DNA of 64,000 nt. It comes from Castanea sativa. Taxonomy: Eukaryota > Streptophyta > Magnoliopsida > Fagales > Fagaceae. Of this stretch, positions 23,801 through 35,098 are shown piece after piece. Numbering within the stretch: the first letter of the stretch is position 1; each line of letters opens with the position of its first letter. A program made the position numbers and the translations under genes. The stretch spans positions 35,249,873 to 35,313,872 of the forward strand of contig NC_134019.1 of NCBI RefSeq assembly GCF_040712315.1, in the 5' to 3' direction. A model generated the notes under the pieces. That model was not told where the DNA came from. It saw nothing but the letters and a program-made list of their open reading frames with translations, and made no database searches.

Positions 23801-26800
23801 TATGCTCTAAATCACAGAAGCAGGTAGGTAATTCTATAATCACAGAACTACTATCCAGTCAAAGAACTCAACTTTTTTTTTGCAACATGCATGATCAATC
23901 ATGAAAAGAAGAAAACAATGAAGTCTGTAATTTGAAAACTTCAAGACTTGGTGGTGACCATAATCAATGTCAAAACTGCTAGCTGTTTGTTTCACTTGCC
24001 ATCAAACTAAATCCAATATGTTGGTGATGTTTTGTTCTTAATTCTGAAAGTTACTGTTTGTTTTGACTGTATTACCTTTCACTTTAACCACTTATCCCTA
24101 AGGCACGCTCTTCATGCAAATGTACATTAAAAACAAAAATCCCAGATAGAACCGATCAAATCATTATAAACAGAAAAATTATTACAGCAACAGCTACCTG
24201 TCATGTGATGCAGAAAGGATTCCCAGATCAGACATCACTGCCAAACCTCGAACAGTATCTGCAAATTCACAAAGTGCAGAAGCACATGCTTAAGATAACA
24301 AATTAATAACTACCCTATTTTAATACTAAAATGTTGAGCAACAAAAGAATAAAAGTGCATTAACCAATGTCATCCTTTACATTTAAAACATACAACTAAA
24401 CCTACAAAAGTACCCACTTGAAAAAAACTTCCTCAGATTTGCAATTCATGGGAGAAACCAAGCATTTTCTAATTTTAATATCGATCCTCGTAGGTCAGCT
24501 AATGTTGTCTTATAAATTGTAACAAGCTTTTGGCTGTTATCATCACCACTAATAATATACATTGTGTAAAGCATGCCACACATTTCTCCCATCACTCTCA
24601 ACTCAAGCCAAACCATTATTACATTTATGCCCTAAGAAAAATCAATTACTCTGTCCATATCCAATTCAAATGTCTTGTTTTCCTTTTAGGGACATCCTAT
24701 TAACATTTGTGTTTACTTTCTAAAAAGGGAAATTATTGCCTCTCTAATTTCTTCCTTACCTTTTTTAAAAGGAAATGAACAATACAAAAACAAAAACAAA
24801 CAAACAATATTATTCTTCAAGGGCAAAAGTAATGTACAGTTCTTACGGTGCAGTATATTAGGTTTCCCAATCAAATTCAAACACAAGGTTGCATTGAACG
24901 ATGAAGTACAAACAGTGTTATTGTTTAAACAGTGTTACCATTTAAACAGTGTTATTGTTTCCAAGGACAATTAAATTCAATGCAACCCGTGTTTGAATTT
25001 GATTGGGAAACCTAACATAATGCACCTAAGGAATTGTATCTAAGCTTTACATTTTATTAAAATTCCTGCGGCCTCAAATATAAAGTAAAGGAAATTTTAG
25101 AAAGTCTCTATTTTTACCTTTGTATTAATGATTGCGCCACTCAAAACAAGAGCGGGATGGAATGAGTATAATGACATACACCAATACCACATGTAGTCTG
25201 ATTAATCCTAAGAACTATTTTAAGTACCTACAGCATGAGGGGAAGAAGAGGGAACAAGGTAAAGATATAAGGTGCATAGAGCCACTTCACAAATTTGAGA
25301 CTTTAAGTCTAACGCTAGACTAAAGAAGATCTCAAAATTTGAGGCTCTCATTTTTTTCTTTTTCTTTTCTTTTTTTTTAAATAAGGTTCTCACACCTTTT
25401 TTTTAAACAATACTCACCTAATGAGTTTAGAACCCACAATCTCATTCTTCATTCTATTCTTATAAGGAAAGGAGGTTCCTTTTGCGCTAGAGCTCATTGG
25501 CAAGACTCTCCCATTTTTTTAAAAGAAAAAAAATTATAAAGAAAATTTTTTTTAAAAAAAAAAAAAAAGGTAATGATTACCCAAAACAACAACAATCTCA
25601 TCACACGATTCACACTTGGTAAAAGCAACATCATGTCTACATTTTTTTTTTTTTTTTTTGAAAAGAAAATACTAAATACTTTTTTTTATATAGGTAATAG
25701 AATCTTTATTGATAAGAAAAGAACAATGAGTTTATGATAGTAAACTCACTGCAAAAAAAAACGTATACAAACAAATCAATGAGAAAAGCTAGCAAAATTA
25801 AGGAAATCAGACAAAGAGGTACAATGCGTAAAACCATAAATACGAGACCACTCAAACAAAGTCCTAGTTAGTAGAGACTTCAATAGGTCCACAGTTCTTT
25901 CAGTGTCCTCAAATCTTCGGGCAATGCTTTTCTTCCAAGTTAACCACATAAGACACACCGGTTCCATATTCCAAACATTTGAAGAATGGATGCCCATCCA
26001 ATTCCACCATGCAGAAAGGAGAGATACTGTCTTCGGCATCACCCACTGAACTCCAAACAAGTAAAAGACTTCACTCCACAAGGTATGGACAAACTTGCAA
26101 TGGAGTAATAAATGATCCACGATTTCCACATCACACTGACATAGGTAACACCAATTAACAAGAGGCAAGTTCTTCTTAACAAGGTTATCTATTGTGAAAA
26201 TCCCACCCCTAGCAACTGTCCATAAGAAAAAAGACACCCTTCTAGGAACCTTAACACTCCAAATGCATTGCCAAGGGAAAAAAAACTGATAGAGCTTTCA
26301 ATAATGATTTACAAAAAGAATGCACATCAAAGACAACACTATGATTCAATTGCCAAACCATGGTATCATCACCCCCCCCCCCCCCCGGTATTTTGGATGA
26401 GATATGCGCACAGAAAGCATAAAACCTTGCCGTCTCCCAATCCTGAAACTCACAGGCAGTGTTGAGGGACCAACAAAAAGCCAAATCATAAAGCAAGTTA
26501 CTACTATCAAGCAAATCAGCCAAAGAAATAAAAGCTAGGTTGCACTGACACACCATTTTTGGCGACGTGTCGGACACCGGAACCGGTATGATTCGCCGGA
26601 CTCCGGTGTCTGAGCGGTGTCTCTCTTTTTTTGCTTCTCCAACGTGGTCCGACAAGGAAGAAAATCACAGATTTTGACAGATGGACTTACCAATACCATT
26701 GATTTTGCGATATACCCTAAAATTGAAACCCACATCTCAAGTTCTCAACCCACCCTCCCTCTGCCCGCTGCCGCTGCCCTCTGTCCCTCACCAGAGCAAG

Positions 26801-29800
26801 ATCAGGCCAATCAGTGAGCTCCATAGACGTCGACGTCGTGCCTTGTCCCTTCCGATCTCTCTCTCTCTCTCTCGGCGTGGACAACAGGTCCGATCTCTTC
26901 TCTAAGCTTCTCTCTCTGTTTTTTTTTTTTTCTTTCCGATATTTGGCCATTTGGGTGAATGGGTTTCGTCTTTAACACGTTTTGTTTATAAGCTAGATAC
27001 TTATAACGTGTTTTTTTTTTTAATCCCATTATCAGTGAGAGTGGGATTAAAAATTATAATGTTGTTACTGCCATATATAATGTTGTTACTGCCACATAAG
27101 TTATAACTTATATTTTTTTTTTGTTTCTTTACTCAGCCTTTTGTTTTGCCTTATAAATTATAATGTTTATCATGAATTTAGTGATTTTTGTTTTTGTGTG
27201 TTCTGCTATAGTTTATTATGAAAGTTTAAAGCTTGGTTTCCTTTTATGTATTTAGTTTGATGTTGAATGTAGCCTATTTAAATTATTGGTTTATACTCTA
27301 AAAATTTTATGTGTATTAATGTACTACTTTGGGTGTTAGTTTACTTATTTGTAGTTTTTACATAATTTAAATTCTAGACATAAACGTATTTTATGTCTAA
27401 AAATATTTAAAAATGTGCCTAAATATAAAATTTAATTAATTATTTAATTTCCGTGTCCAAGCCATGTCGTGTCCTTGTTTTTCAAAAATTGCCGTATCGC
27501 CGTGTCCGTGTCTATATCATGTCTGTGCATCATAGAATAGAAGTAAAAACACCCAAAGCATTAGTCCACTTAGATAAAGTCCAGAAGAGCAACATCAAAT
27601 CAAGAATCAATCTCTCACTCCCGTCAAAAGTGCAAGCATTCCTTTCCCACCAAATACTCCACAGGATACAGAGGGATCATCATGTCTAAATTTTTTAGCA
27701 ATCAAACCATGTAAAGCATTAAACATATGAGGATTACCCATGTCAACAATTTGATCAATTAAACCATGTAGATCAGAAGTCTTATTAAATGCTTCTTCCA
27801 CTTCTAACTTATAGGAAGCTCAAAGAAAATATGTTTGATGATCACCAAACAGACATGTAAGAAGAAAATTTTACAGCATCGTTAGTTTGCAAAATCTACA
27901 ATTATTTTCACTCCCACATGATTTCAACACATTGCAGATAAGGATATATATATATATATATATATATAAAGCACGATGAAGGCAAATAAATGGAAAAAAT
28001 ACCTGTATGCCCAACAAAAGTATGTGTACATTTGCTTCCTCTCCAAAGTTTTAAAGTTGTATCACTTGAACCTAAAATCATGATGGCATAAAAATGAACC
28101 CCATAAGTTCATAGTGAAAGACATAGTTGGATCTATGCATTCCAATCTGATGTAACCAGTTCCAACTACCAACAAAAACTAAAACAATATCTAGCAGAAC
28201 AGTCATCTACTGAATCATATTATACCTGTAACAAGCTCGCCTGAAGGCAGCTTTATGACCGCTTGGATTGCTGCCTTATGAGCCTCCCAGGATTCTGTAG
28301 GTTGGCCATTTCTCCAACGTCTTAATGTGCTGTAGTGAAGGAGACAAATTAGATACTAACCGAAAATTATTGAGAAAATATGCATATACCTTTGTAAGCA
28401 TAGATAATAACTCAAACCCAACAAACGGCAATACACAAACAATAAAAGTAACATTCAAACAGTATGCAAATTTTTTAAATACACATTTATTACAAGGGAA
28501 GGGGGGATTTGAACCTTAAATGTCTCTGTCAGAAATACCAAGAAATACCATTTGACCTAAAAGTCATTAGCAAAACAGTACGGATAATATAGGGGAAGAA
28601 AATTGTATAGGGTTTAGGGTTTGCTAAGTAAACCCTAAACCCTAGCTTTTTTAAAGCTCACTTTTTCTAGATACAACTTTCTCAAACAACCCCATTATAA
28701 AAAATTAAAAAAATTATAAATAAAAAAAAAGGTGAAAAATGAGCTATACAAAATGGGCACGTAGTCCCCTTATCTTCATTTTCCTGTGCTTGGGTGTGCA
28801 ATACAAACCAGATTTTGAAATGCGTAGACAGCTCCATAAATGGTCTAAAAGTTTGCTTTGACATGCTCTCCATTTGCATAAACAGCATACCCATCTGCTC
28901 TCCTTTCCAATTTATTGCTTCTTTATTTTTTATTTTCTTTTTTCTTTTTTCTTTTGGATTTGGTTAGTCTATGCTAATGTAGTTGGGCTGTGCTTCCTCA
29001 GCACTTGTCTAATACATTCTAACTAATTCCAAAATAGTAATAATAAAATATCAACACTAATGAGTAATATTATGTCAATATGTAAAGATTGAACCAGCTC
29101 AACTTTTATATAGAGTAAAAAAATTCATTTCTGATTGTTAAGTTACACGTACACAGAATGAGTTTATATATATAGACACGATGAGACTTAAACATATGGT
29201 TTCCTCCCCATATTCCATATTGATTGTCCTTATCATCAAGCCAAGACACCATACTCATCCTCCACACAGTGAACTAAATGTAACCCACTACACACACTTG
29301 AGTTTTGAACCCACACATTGCCTACTAAGTAACGAAATTCATCAAGAACAAACTCAAATTAACCTTGAAAACAACAATTCATCAACATAATGATATCAAA
29401 CACACAAAAACAATAACAGCACTTAACAACCATCAAAAAAATTCAGCTTTAAATTACACCAAAAAAAAAAACACTCACCAATCAACCGAAGCTGACACAA
29501 TGTCCCCGCCATCCAACGCCACACTAGTCACCTGCAACTGGTGACCTTTCAAGGTCTGCACTTTCTCACCAGTCCTCAAGTCCCAAACCAGAACAAGCGT
29601 GTCCATGCCGCCGGACACCACACCGCCCTCCGGAAACTCCTCATTCGGCGAAATCCACGCCAGCGGGCCCACGAAACTCGTGTGCCCTAGCAGAATCCTC
29701 GACGCCGCGTACTTTTGCCCCTCCAGAGACCACAACCGCACCGTCCGGTCCCTGGATGACGTGGCAATGCCGGCATTTCCACACACGCAGATTCCTCGAA

Positions 29801-30037
29801 CCTAGAAACGAATTTTGAATCATTTTTCACTCAACACTATCAAATTCAAGCTCATCGCAATTGAAATTTGAAACTATCAGAGAAATCAATATCGGCGAGA
29901 TTGATCAAAAAAATAAACAATAATTGAAATTTTTAGCAATATTTAAGAGAGAGAGAGAGAGAGATTAGGAATCTGACATCGTCTTCGTGGCCTCGGAGTT
30001 CGGAGCTCAATTTGTATTCGTTGAAATCGATCTCCAT
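14490..30037 (-). CDS. PLAA: PLAA/DOA1 homologue (WD40-PFU-PUL ubiquitin-binding protein)
   Basis: I traced 22 exons with GT-AG introns and a continuous frame of 757 residues: 29978-30037, 29479-29801, 28226-28329, 28003-28071, 24198-24258, 23406-23545, 22624-22813, 22179-22240, 21604-21692, 20711-20783, 20534-20593, 20072-20218, 19932-19970, 19738-19778, 18796-18882, 18481-18646, 17390-17467, 17109-17245, 16375-16451, 15692-15761, 15487-15552 and 14490-14624. Residues 1-310 are a WD40 propeller (LSSELRGHEDDVRG, TVRLWSLEG, LVLVWDL). Residues about 348-455 are the PFU ubiquitin-binding domain (DYVFDVDIGDG, KLPYNRSDNPY). Residues about 475-757 are the PUL domain that binds Cdc48/p97. The yeast protein Doa1/Ufd3 recycles ubiquitin and assists Cdc48 substrates in the cytosol and nucleus. 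Length matches Arabidopsis At3g18860 (about 760, recalled). Intron 4 is 3.7 kb and full of transposons. No break was found. Confidence 0.93.
16694..16721. repeat. (AAT)n microsatellite in PLAA intron 18
   Basis: About nine AAT units within the intron between the exons at 17109-17245 and 16375-16451. Confidence 0.9.
19224..19256. repeat. (AAC)n microsatellite in PLAA intron 14
   Basis: About ten AAC units inside the intron between the exons at 19738-19778 and 18796-18882. Confidence 0.9.
24848..25026. mobile_element. Foldback MITE in PLAA intron 4
   Basis: Arms of about 65 bases are near-perfect inverted copies: the left has AGGTTTCCCAATCAAATTCA and TTGCATTGAA, the right their reverse complements, with outer ends GGTGCA and TGCACC. 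The loop holds three short direct copies of AAACAGTGTTA. The element could fold into one long hairpin. No target duplication is clear. Confidence 0.75.
25395..25520 (-). mobile_element. tRNA-derived SINE (antisense to +), PLAA intron 4
   Basis: Read on the minus strand it has an A-box-like GCCAATGAGCTCTAGCG near its start and a B-box-like TGTGGGTTCTAAACTC, followed by an A-rich tail. This is the layout of plant tRNA-derived SINEs. Confidence 0.6.
25640..26534 (-). mobile_element. LINE 3' fragment (zf-RVT region), PLAA intron 4
   Basis: The minus-strand frame at 25776-26283 reads PWQCIWSVKVPRRVSFFLWT, then NWCYLCQCDVE and HLLLHCKF: the reverse-transcriptase zinc-binding segment (C-x2-C, later H-x4-C) found near the C-terminus of plant LINEs. 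Upstream coding continues in a different frame at 26251-26530 (FQDWETARFY, DVHSF), so there is at least one frameshift, and a run of 15 C at 26372-26386 interrupts it. The reverse-transcriptase core is missing. Poly-T near 25645 marks the likely poly(A) end. It is dead, and the upstream end is cut by the element at 26535. Confidence 0.85.
26535..27535. mobile_element. TIR element of the CTAGG..GCACNGACAC family, copy 1
   Basis: The left end CTAGGTTGCACTGACAC and the inverted right end (CTATGATGCACAGACAT) match imperfectly. The flanks on both sides are LINE sequence. Subterminal GTGTC/GACAC motifs are repeated at both ends. The same right-end sequence occurs at 63520-63980, so this is a dispersed family. 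The interior shows no transposase. Target duplications are not clear. Confidence 0.6.
27536..27800 (-). mobile_element. Second LINE tail in PLAA intron 4
   Basis: The minus-strand frame reads SLCILWSIWWERNACTFDG, then LDLMLLFWTLSKW, and a stop. This resembles the extreme C-terminus of plant LINE proteins and parallels the end of the 25776 fragment. No catalytic part remains. Confidence 0.6.
27945..27968. repeat. (TA)n microsatellite in PLAA intron 4
   Basis: About eleven TA units just downstream of PLAA exon 4 on the minus strand. Confidence 0.85.
28485..28575 (-). mobile_element. tRNA-derived SINE remnant in PLAA intron 2
   Basis: Minus-strand reading gives TTAGGTCAAATGG (A-box-like) and GGTTCAAATCCCCCC (B-box-like), the spacing of a Pol III promoter in a SINE. 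Confidence 0.55.
28608..28645. repeat. Palindromic interstitial telomere-type repeat
   Basis: Two TTTAGGG-type units, a seven-base spacer GCTAAGT, and two CCCTAAA units in inverted order. It lies in PLAA intron 2 beside a SINE remnant. Confidence 0.85.
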
Positions 30038-30600
30038 GTTCAAGTTCAGAGAGAGAGAGACTGTGAAGCTATTGCGTTTTTTTTTTTTTTTTTTTTTTGG
30101 GGAGAGTTTTTCTTTTCTTGCAGAGTGGGTTTTGGTTTGGGGTTGAAGAAAGCAACCTATTTTTATATGTTATTTGAGTAGTAGCGCAGTGACTGAAAAC
30201 ATGACTACTCAGTAGTCTCAATTGTTGACTTTGGGCCTTGAGGCCTGCTTTGCTACTTGAATTAGAGTTTTTGGGCCCAACTGTTTCATCTCATTCCTAA
30301 TCTTGTCCACTTTTTAAACCTCAAAAAATCACGGTTTTAAAAACGGATCCGAATCAGGATCCAGTTCTGATCCAACCAGTCATTTCAGTTCGGTTTAGAT
30401 TTTAAAATTATGCAAAAAATTGAATGCTTGTCATGGTTTTAAAAACAGACCGGTCAGTTTAACCGAAAATCAAAACTTAAACCAATATAATAAAAAATTG
30501 AAAAACTTTGGTTTAATTGTAAAAATTGTCTGTTCAACTAGTAAAAATTAGGAACTGAACCTTTTTTGATTGTTTGGCCGATTCGATTTTAAAAACCATG
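30038..30600. promoter_or_regulatory. PLAA leader and promoter region
   Basis: Upstream of the PLAA ATG there is a short GA repeat at 30049-30060 and a long T run at 30078-30099, likely in the leader or core promoter. No clear TATA box is seen. From 30300 to 30600 the sequence is low-complexity (GGTTTTAAAAAC-type repeats). Confidence 0.4.
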
Positions 30601-30607
30601 CTATTAC

Positions 30608-30760
30608 CTCAAAAAAAAATTATAGCTCAATTGATAAAGTTCATTGTTGTTGAATGAGGATTTTGAGATAGACTTCCACTAACACCAAAAACCAATTTGT
30701 GTGTTTAACTTGATAACAAAAGTCAATCATCGTAGAATAGAACGGATATTATAATTTCAA
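30608..30760 (+). mobile_element. tRNA-derived SINE copy
   Basis: It begins TATAGCTCAATTGATAAAGT (A box) and includes CACCAAAAACCAATTTGTGT and AAGTCAATCATCGTAGAATA. It resembles a SINE family I recall as common in Fagales. The B box is degenerate. Confidence 0.6.
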
Positions 30761-30984
30761 ATATATCTATATATATAATTGTTAAAATTACTTTTGTGTC
30801 TCCTTTTTAATTAAAAAAAATTAAGTGTTGATATTCTTTGCCTTAACGAATAACCCATTTGACATAACAAGAAGTTAGTAATCAAATTTACTTGGATATT
30901 AATAAAAACTTCTTTGTTTTATTAACTTCTGACTATATTTGATTTTCCTAAATTATGATTCTTGATTAAATAGTTTAATTTTTT

Positions 30985-31100
30985 TATGAAAAGTAGTATA
31001 TGGTCAAGTGTCTTGTACTTTAATGGCATGACTTCCCTTTACATTATGAGAAGAATTAAAGTTCAAACTTCAAATCCTTCAACCAAAAAGTTGTTATTAT
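30985..31100 (+). mobile_element. SINE-like copy
   Basis: It has an A-box-like TCTTGTACTTTAATGGCATG and a B-box-like AGTTCAAACTTCAAATCC at tRNA spacing, then an A-rich tail. Different family from the one at 30608. Confidence 0.5.
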
Positions 31101-31484
31101 TGAATTAAAAAAATTAAGAAAATAAAAATAACACATAATAATTCCAACAACTACGTGTTTAAGACACATTCTAAACAAAAAAAAAAACAAAAAAAAAAAA
31201 AGATACATTCTTTAAAATTTTGAATTAAATAAAAACAACATGAATATTTCCATATCAACATATATTAAATACAATTATATCTTAAAGTGTGTTTTTAAAA
31301 AATTATAATCTAATAAATTTTATTCAAATCACGAATAGATCAAGTGAAAGTGTAATTGACACCCCTCCAAGTCAATTTGTAGAAATATTATTCAACTTAT
31401 TACATGATGAGTAGGTGTTCGTCATATGATTTTTGATGAACGTGCTCATTATATGATTTAAAACTATTGTAAGCATTAAATATA

Positions 31485-31726
31485 GGACAAAGATTTCCTG
31501 CACACAAGACCGTAATAGTTGCTGCATACAGGGACAGATGTCAAACAAAAAAAGAGACACATGTGCAAGGTCATGTGCAACTAAGAGAAAACTTCTGTCA
31601 ACTCTAACGTTAATGATTTCTATCTCTCTCTAGTCTCTCTCCCTCAAGTACTCGGCAACAATTAAATCACTCTCTTCAAAACCCCTTCAACACCTCTCTC
31701 TCTCGCATGTGCACGGCAATGATGGC

Positions 31727-31770
<44 letters not shown>

Positions 31771-32704
31771 AAAACCATCAACGCCTCTTTCCTCTCTCTC
31801 TCTCTCATCCTCCATCTCCTTTGGGTCGGATCTTGACACGATAATCAGGCGAAGAAGAGCCGAATTTGAGGACGAGTATAATGGACTTATGGGTGAGGGT
31901 GAGGGCCACGAGCCAACCCTCCTTCCCGACCCAACCAAGCTCAGCTCCTCTCACGCAATGCAACCCAGATCTGTAATATTGGTGCTCTAGTTACGCCTCA
32001 ATATTTCAATTTCACCTTCCCCTTTTCTAGATTATGGACTATATATACTTATCAATCCTTCTTTAAAACTTGTTAGAGATATATATTAACAAAACTAAAA
32101 CTATATCCCACACATTGATTGGATCGGATTGTAGCAATACTGCTAAGAAGAAAAGGGAGAAAGTAGAGAACACTGTTTCAATGTTTTTGCTTCTTCTTGA
32201 AATAATCAATACTCTCCTTTTTAAGTTCTAGGACAATTTTTCATTTTATGGGAAATGTACACTTCATTTGCTTTACTATTGCTATTTTATGGTTTTTTTT
32301 TTTTTTTTTGGAGATTGAAGTTGAGAACTTTATCTAGAGAAGGTGATGATGTTGGCTGAGCGGAAGGAACAGTGGAGACATGGTCAGTGGGATCGGCAAC
32401 CTAAGCATGTGGCAGGGGTTTTTTGGATGGAGTTTCAAATAAGATAGAAGGTTGAGGATGAGAGAGAGAGGCGGGGAAGAGGTTTTGATGTGAGAGAGAG
32501 GGTGATTTTTTTTTTGATGGGAGAGAGAGAGTGATTTGTTACTATGTACTTGAGAGAGATCATTAACGTTATAGTTGACAGAAGTTTTCTCTTAGTATTG
32601 GTCATGTGTGTTGCACATGACCTTGCACATGTCTCTCTTTTTGTTTGACATCTGTCCCTGTATGCAACAACTGCTGCAACCTTGTGTACAGGAAATACAT
32701 GTCC
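31485..32704. mobile_element. Mutator-like element with 9-bp target duplication
   Basis: The ends GGACA...ATTTCCTG and their inverse open terminal inverted repeats of about 110-130 bp; both contain a shared stretch ending ACAGATGTCAAACAAAAA and later AGAGAAAACTTCTGTCAACT. The 9-bp direct repeat TTAAATATA flanks it exactly (31476-31484 and 32705-32713). The core is CT- and GA-rich and carries no transposase, so the element is non-autonomous. Confidence 0.85.
31728..31768. repeat. (CT)n microsatellite
   Basis: About 20 CT units inside the Mutator-like element. The open frames at 31687-31990 on both strands are products of this repeat. Confidence 0.9.
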
Positions 32705-32713
32705 TTAAATATA

Positions 32714-35089
32714 TCATGATTTTGTTTTTAGGAAACAATGCAGCATGACCATTATTTGATAGTAATAAATCAGTAACACGAAGTTAAAAGGTTTAATATA
32801 TTATCACATGAATCATTGTGTAGAGCATTCACATAAGATGTAAGATAAATTACAATGAATATGGAGTGAATTTAAGAGATGAGAGACTACAGAACCTTCT
32901 TTTTTTCTTTTAATTTGATAATTGTGAGAGGGGGGAATTTGAAACTAAACACATTCGTTGGAAACATATTAAAGTTACGAGACCCTTGGTGACTAAAGTA
33001 CACATTTTGCTTTTAAAGTTTGAGATTGTTTTTATTTTGGTTGTTTATATTTCAAATTTCCATTTTGACCCTTCAAATTGACTCAATTGTTCATTTTTAT
33101 TAATAGTTTGACAATTAAGTACTGGATAAGTAGCGTCCATTAAGAGATGAGAGATTAAAGCACCTTCTTTTTTTCTTTTAATTGATAATTGTGAGAGAGA
33201 GGATTTGAAACTAAACACATTCATTGAAAACATATTAAGTTATGAGACCCTTGGTGACTAAAGTACTTATTTTACTTCAAATTGACTCAATTGTTCATTT
33301 TTATTAATAGTTTGATAGTTAAGTACCAGAAAAGTGGCGTCCATTAAGCCACTCATCACCCATATATTGTCATATTTTACCAAATTATTAATAGAAATTT
33401 ATTTGAAGAAACAATCAAATAAAAATGGCTGAAAAAAAAATTTTAAAGCGTAAAATATCAAAATGAAAAAAACATCAAACTTTAAAAAGCAAAATTGTAC
33501 TTTAGTGGAGGAAAAAAAAAAGTAGCTTTTGGTTTTGTTGGATCTTCCATTGACGAATGCCTCATTTGGTCCTTATATTGCAATGAAGACTAAGATCTTG
33601 GAGACTTCCAATCAAAAAAATGGAAAGACAAACAAAAATGTTGACTTGCAGTGCATCATCAGGCTTGACAAGGTAGTATCATTTTGTGCGAGCTTGATTC
33701 CCCAAGGTGACTCGTTAGCCCTAAGAACAAGCTCCCAATTTATTTATATAATGTGGGTAATAGGACAATGGGAAGACCCCCCGATGCTAATCTAGCGGCC
33801 CAATTGACGGAGTTTTTGGTCTAACTCGTATCCTCCTATCCCTTTTCATGTATCCCCTGAGGAGTCTCCCATTCACTAATGAGCTTCTCCTCTTTTGTTG
33901 TTCATCCCAAATCTATCTCATGTATTTCTCTCACCCTCTGTTTTTCCAATCCCATTTCTCACTCCTTTGGTTCCCAGTTATAGACTTCCCTTAGTGGGAT
34001 AGTCACGATGGTGGGGAGGCTTTTTAGTTGGGTAGGACCCCTCTGGAATAGATTCCTGACTAGATGAGATCCACTTTTTTAAGACAAATATGACTATGTT
34101 GAAACTTGCACCTTCTGCCAATTGATTCTCGCTAGGTGATTTCCCCTAATGCACTACCTTGCCAAGCAGTTTCCATCCCCGATATGTAGCTAGCTTCTGG
34201 ATCGGTGCGGTATACAACCCATTATTGGGCTCGGGTTCTTAGTTTACTGAATTTGATGGGTTGGGCCTCTATGTCATGCCCATGCAATGGCTTGGGCCTA
34301 AATGCCATGTCTGTACACATGTAATGCATTGTGGCTTGTAATAAACTAGTATGATGTAATGTGTTATTTTGGAGGAAATCTCTCATATTCAGTATGTGCA
34401 TCTATTCTCTCACATAAAAATAGGTCTCGCATGACATTTCTGAAAAATATAATAGCACCTCGTGTTTTAGGTTGTATGAGTTATATTTTCACTAAAATCT
34501 ATTTGGCTAATTTGAAATAATATAGTGGTGTGAATGTAGTGTTGAGAATTTTGTAATTCAACTAGTTAACATCTTCTTGTATTTTTAATTGAGAAATTTA
34601 TGATTCATACTATCAATATTTTTTTTAATGTGAAGATTTGGTTTTTTTTTTTTTTTTGTGTGGAAATACCTACAATAAAGATATCTAATGTTCAAAATCC
34701 TTTCTCCCCGTTGTAATTATCCAATTATCAAAAACAAACAAATCCAAGCACTTTCTCTAGATTTTTCAATAATTTGTTTCAACCATATAGTTTTATCTAA
34801 TTATCAAAAACAAACAGACCTTGTGCACTTCCTTTAAATTTGTTTTTTTTTTTGAGGGGGTCCTTTAAATTTGTTAATAATATATTTCAACCATATGGTT
34901 TTATTGACCATTGTAGTAATAAAATAAATATTATAATTTTTTAAAAAATTTTGAAGGACAATTTAATTCAACAATGTATTTCAATGCAACCACATCATCA
35001 AACTTTTGAGATTCTCAAAAAAAAAAAAAAAACTTTAAACTTTTTTATTTATGTCAAAATATTAATTCATTATCAATTAATTAATGTAT
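32714..35089. other. Intergenic region with a 266-bp tandem duplication
   Basis: A unit of about 266 bp containing GAGACCCTTGGTGACTAAAG occurs twice, at about 32870-33135 and 33136-33350. From 33520 to 34380 the composition is richer in G/C, and the open frame at 33529-33795 has no known domain; a decayed retrotransposon is possible. The rest is A+T-rich. Confidence 0.5.
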
Positions 35090-35098
35090 AAAAATAAA

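Noticed and set aside
31687..31990. Frames of 83 and 93 residues on both strands
   Set aside because: They are translations of a CT microsatellite inside a Mutator-like element.
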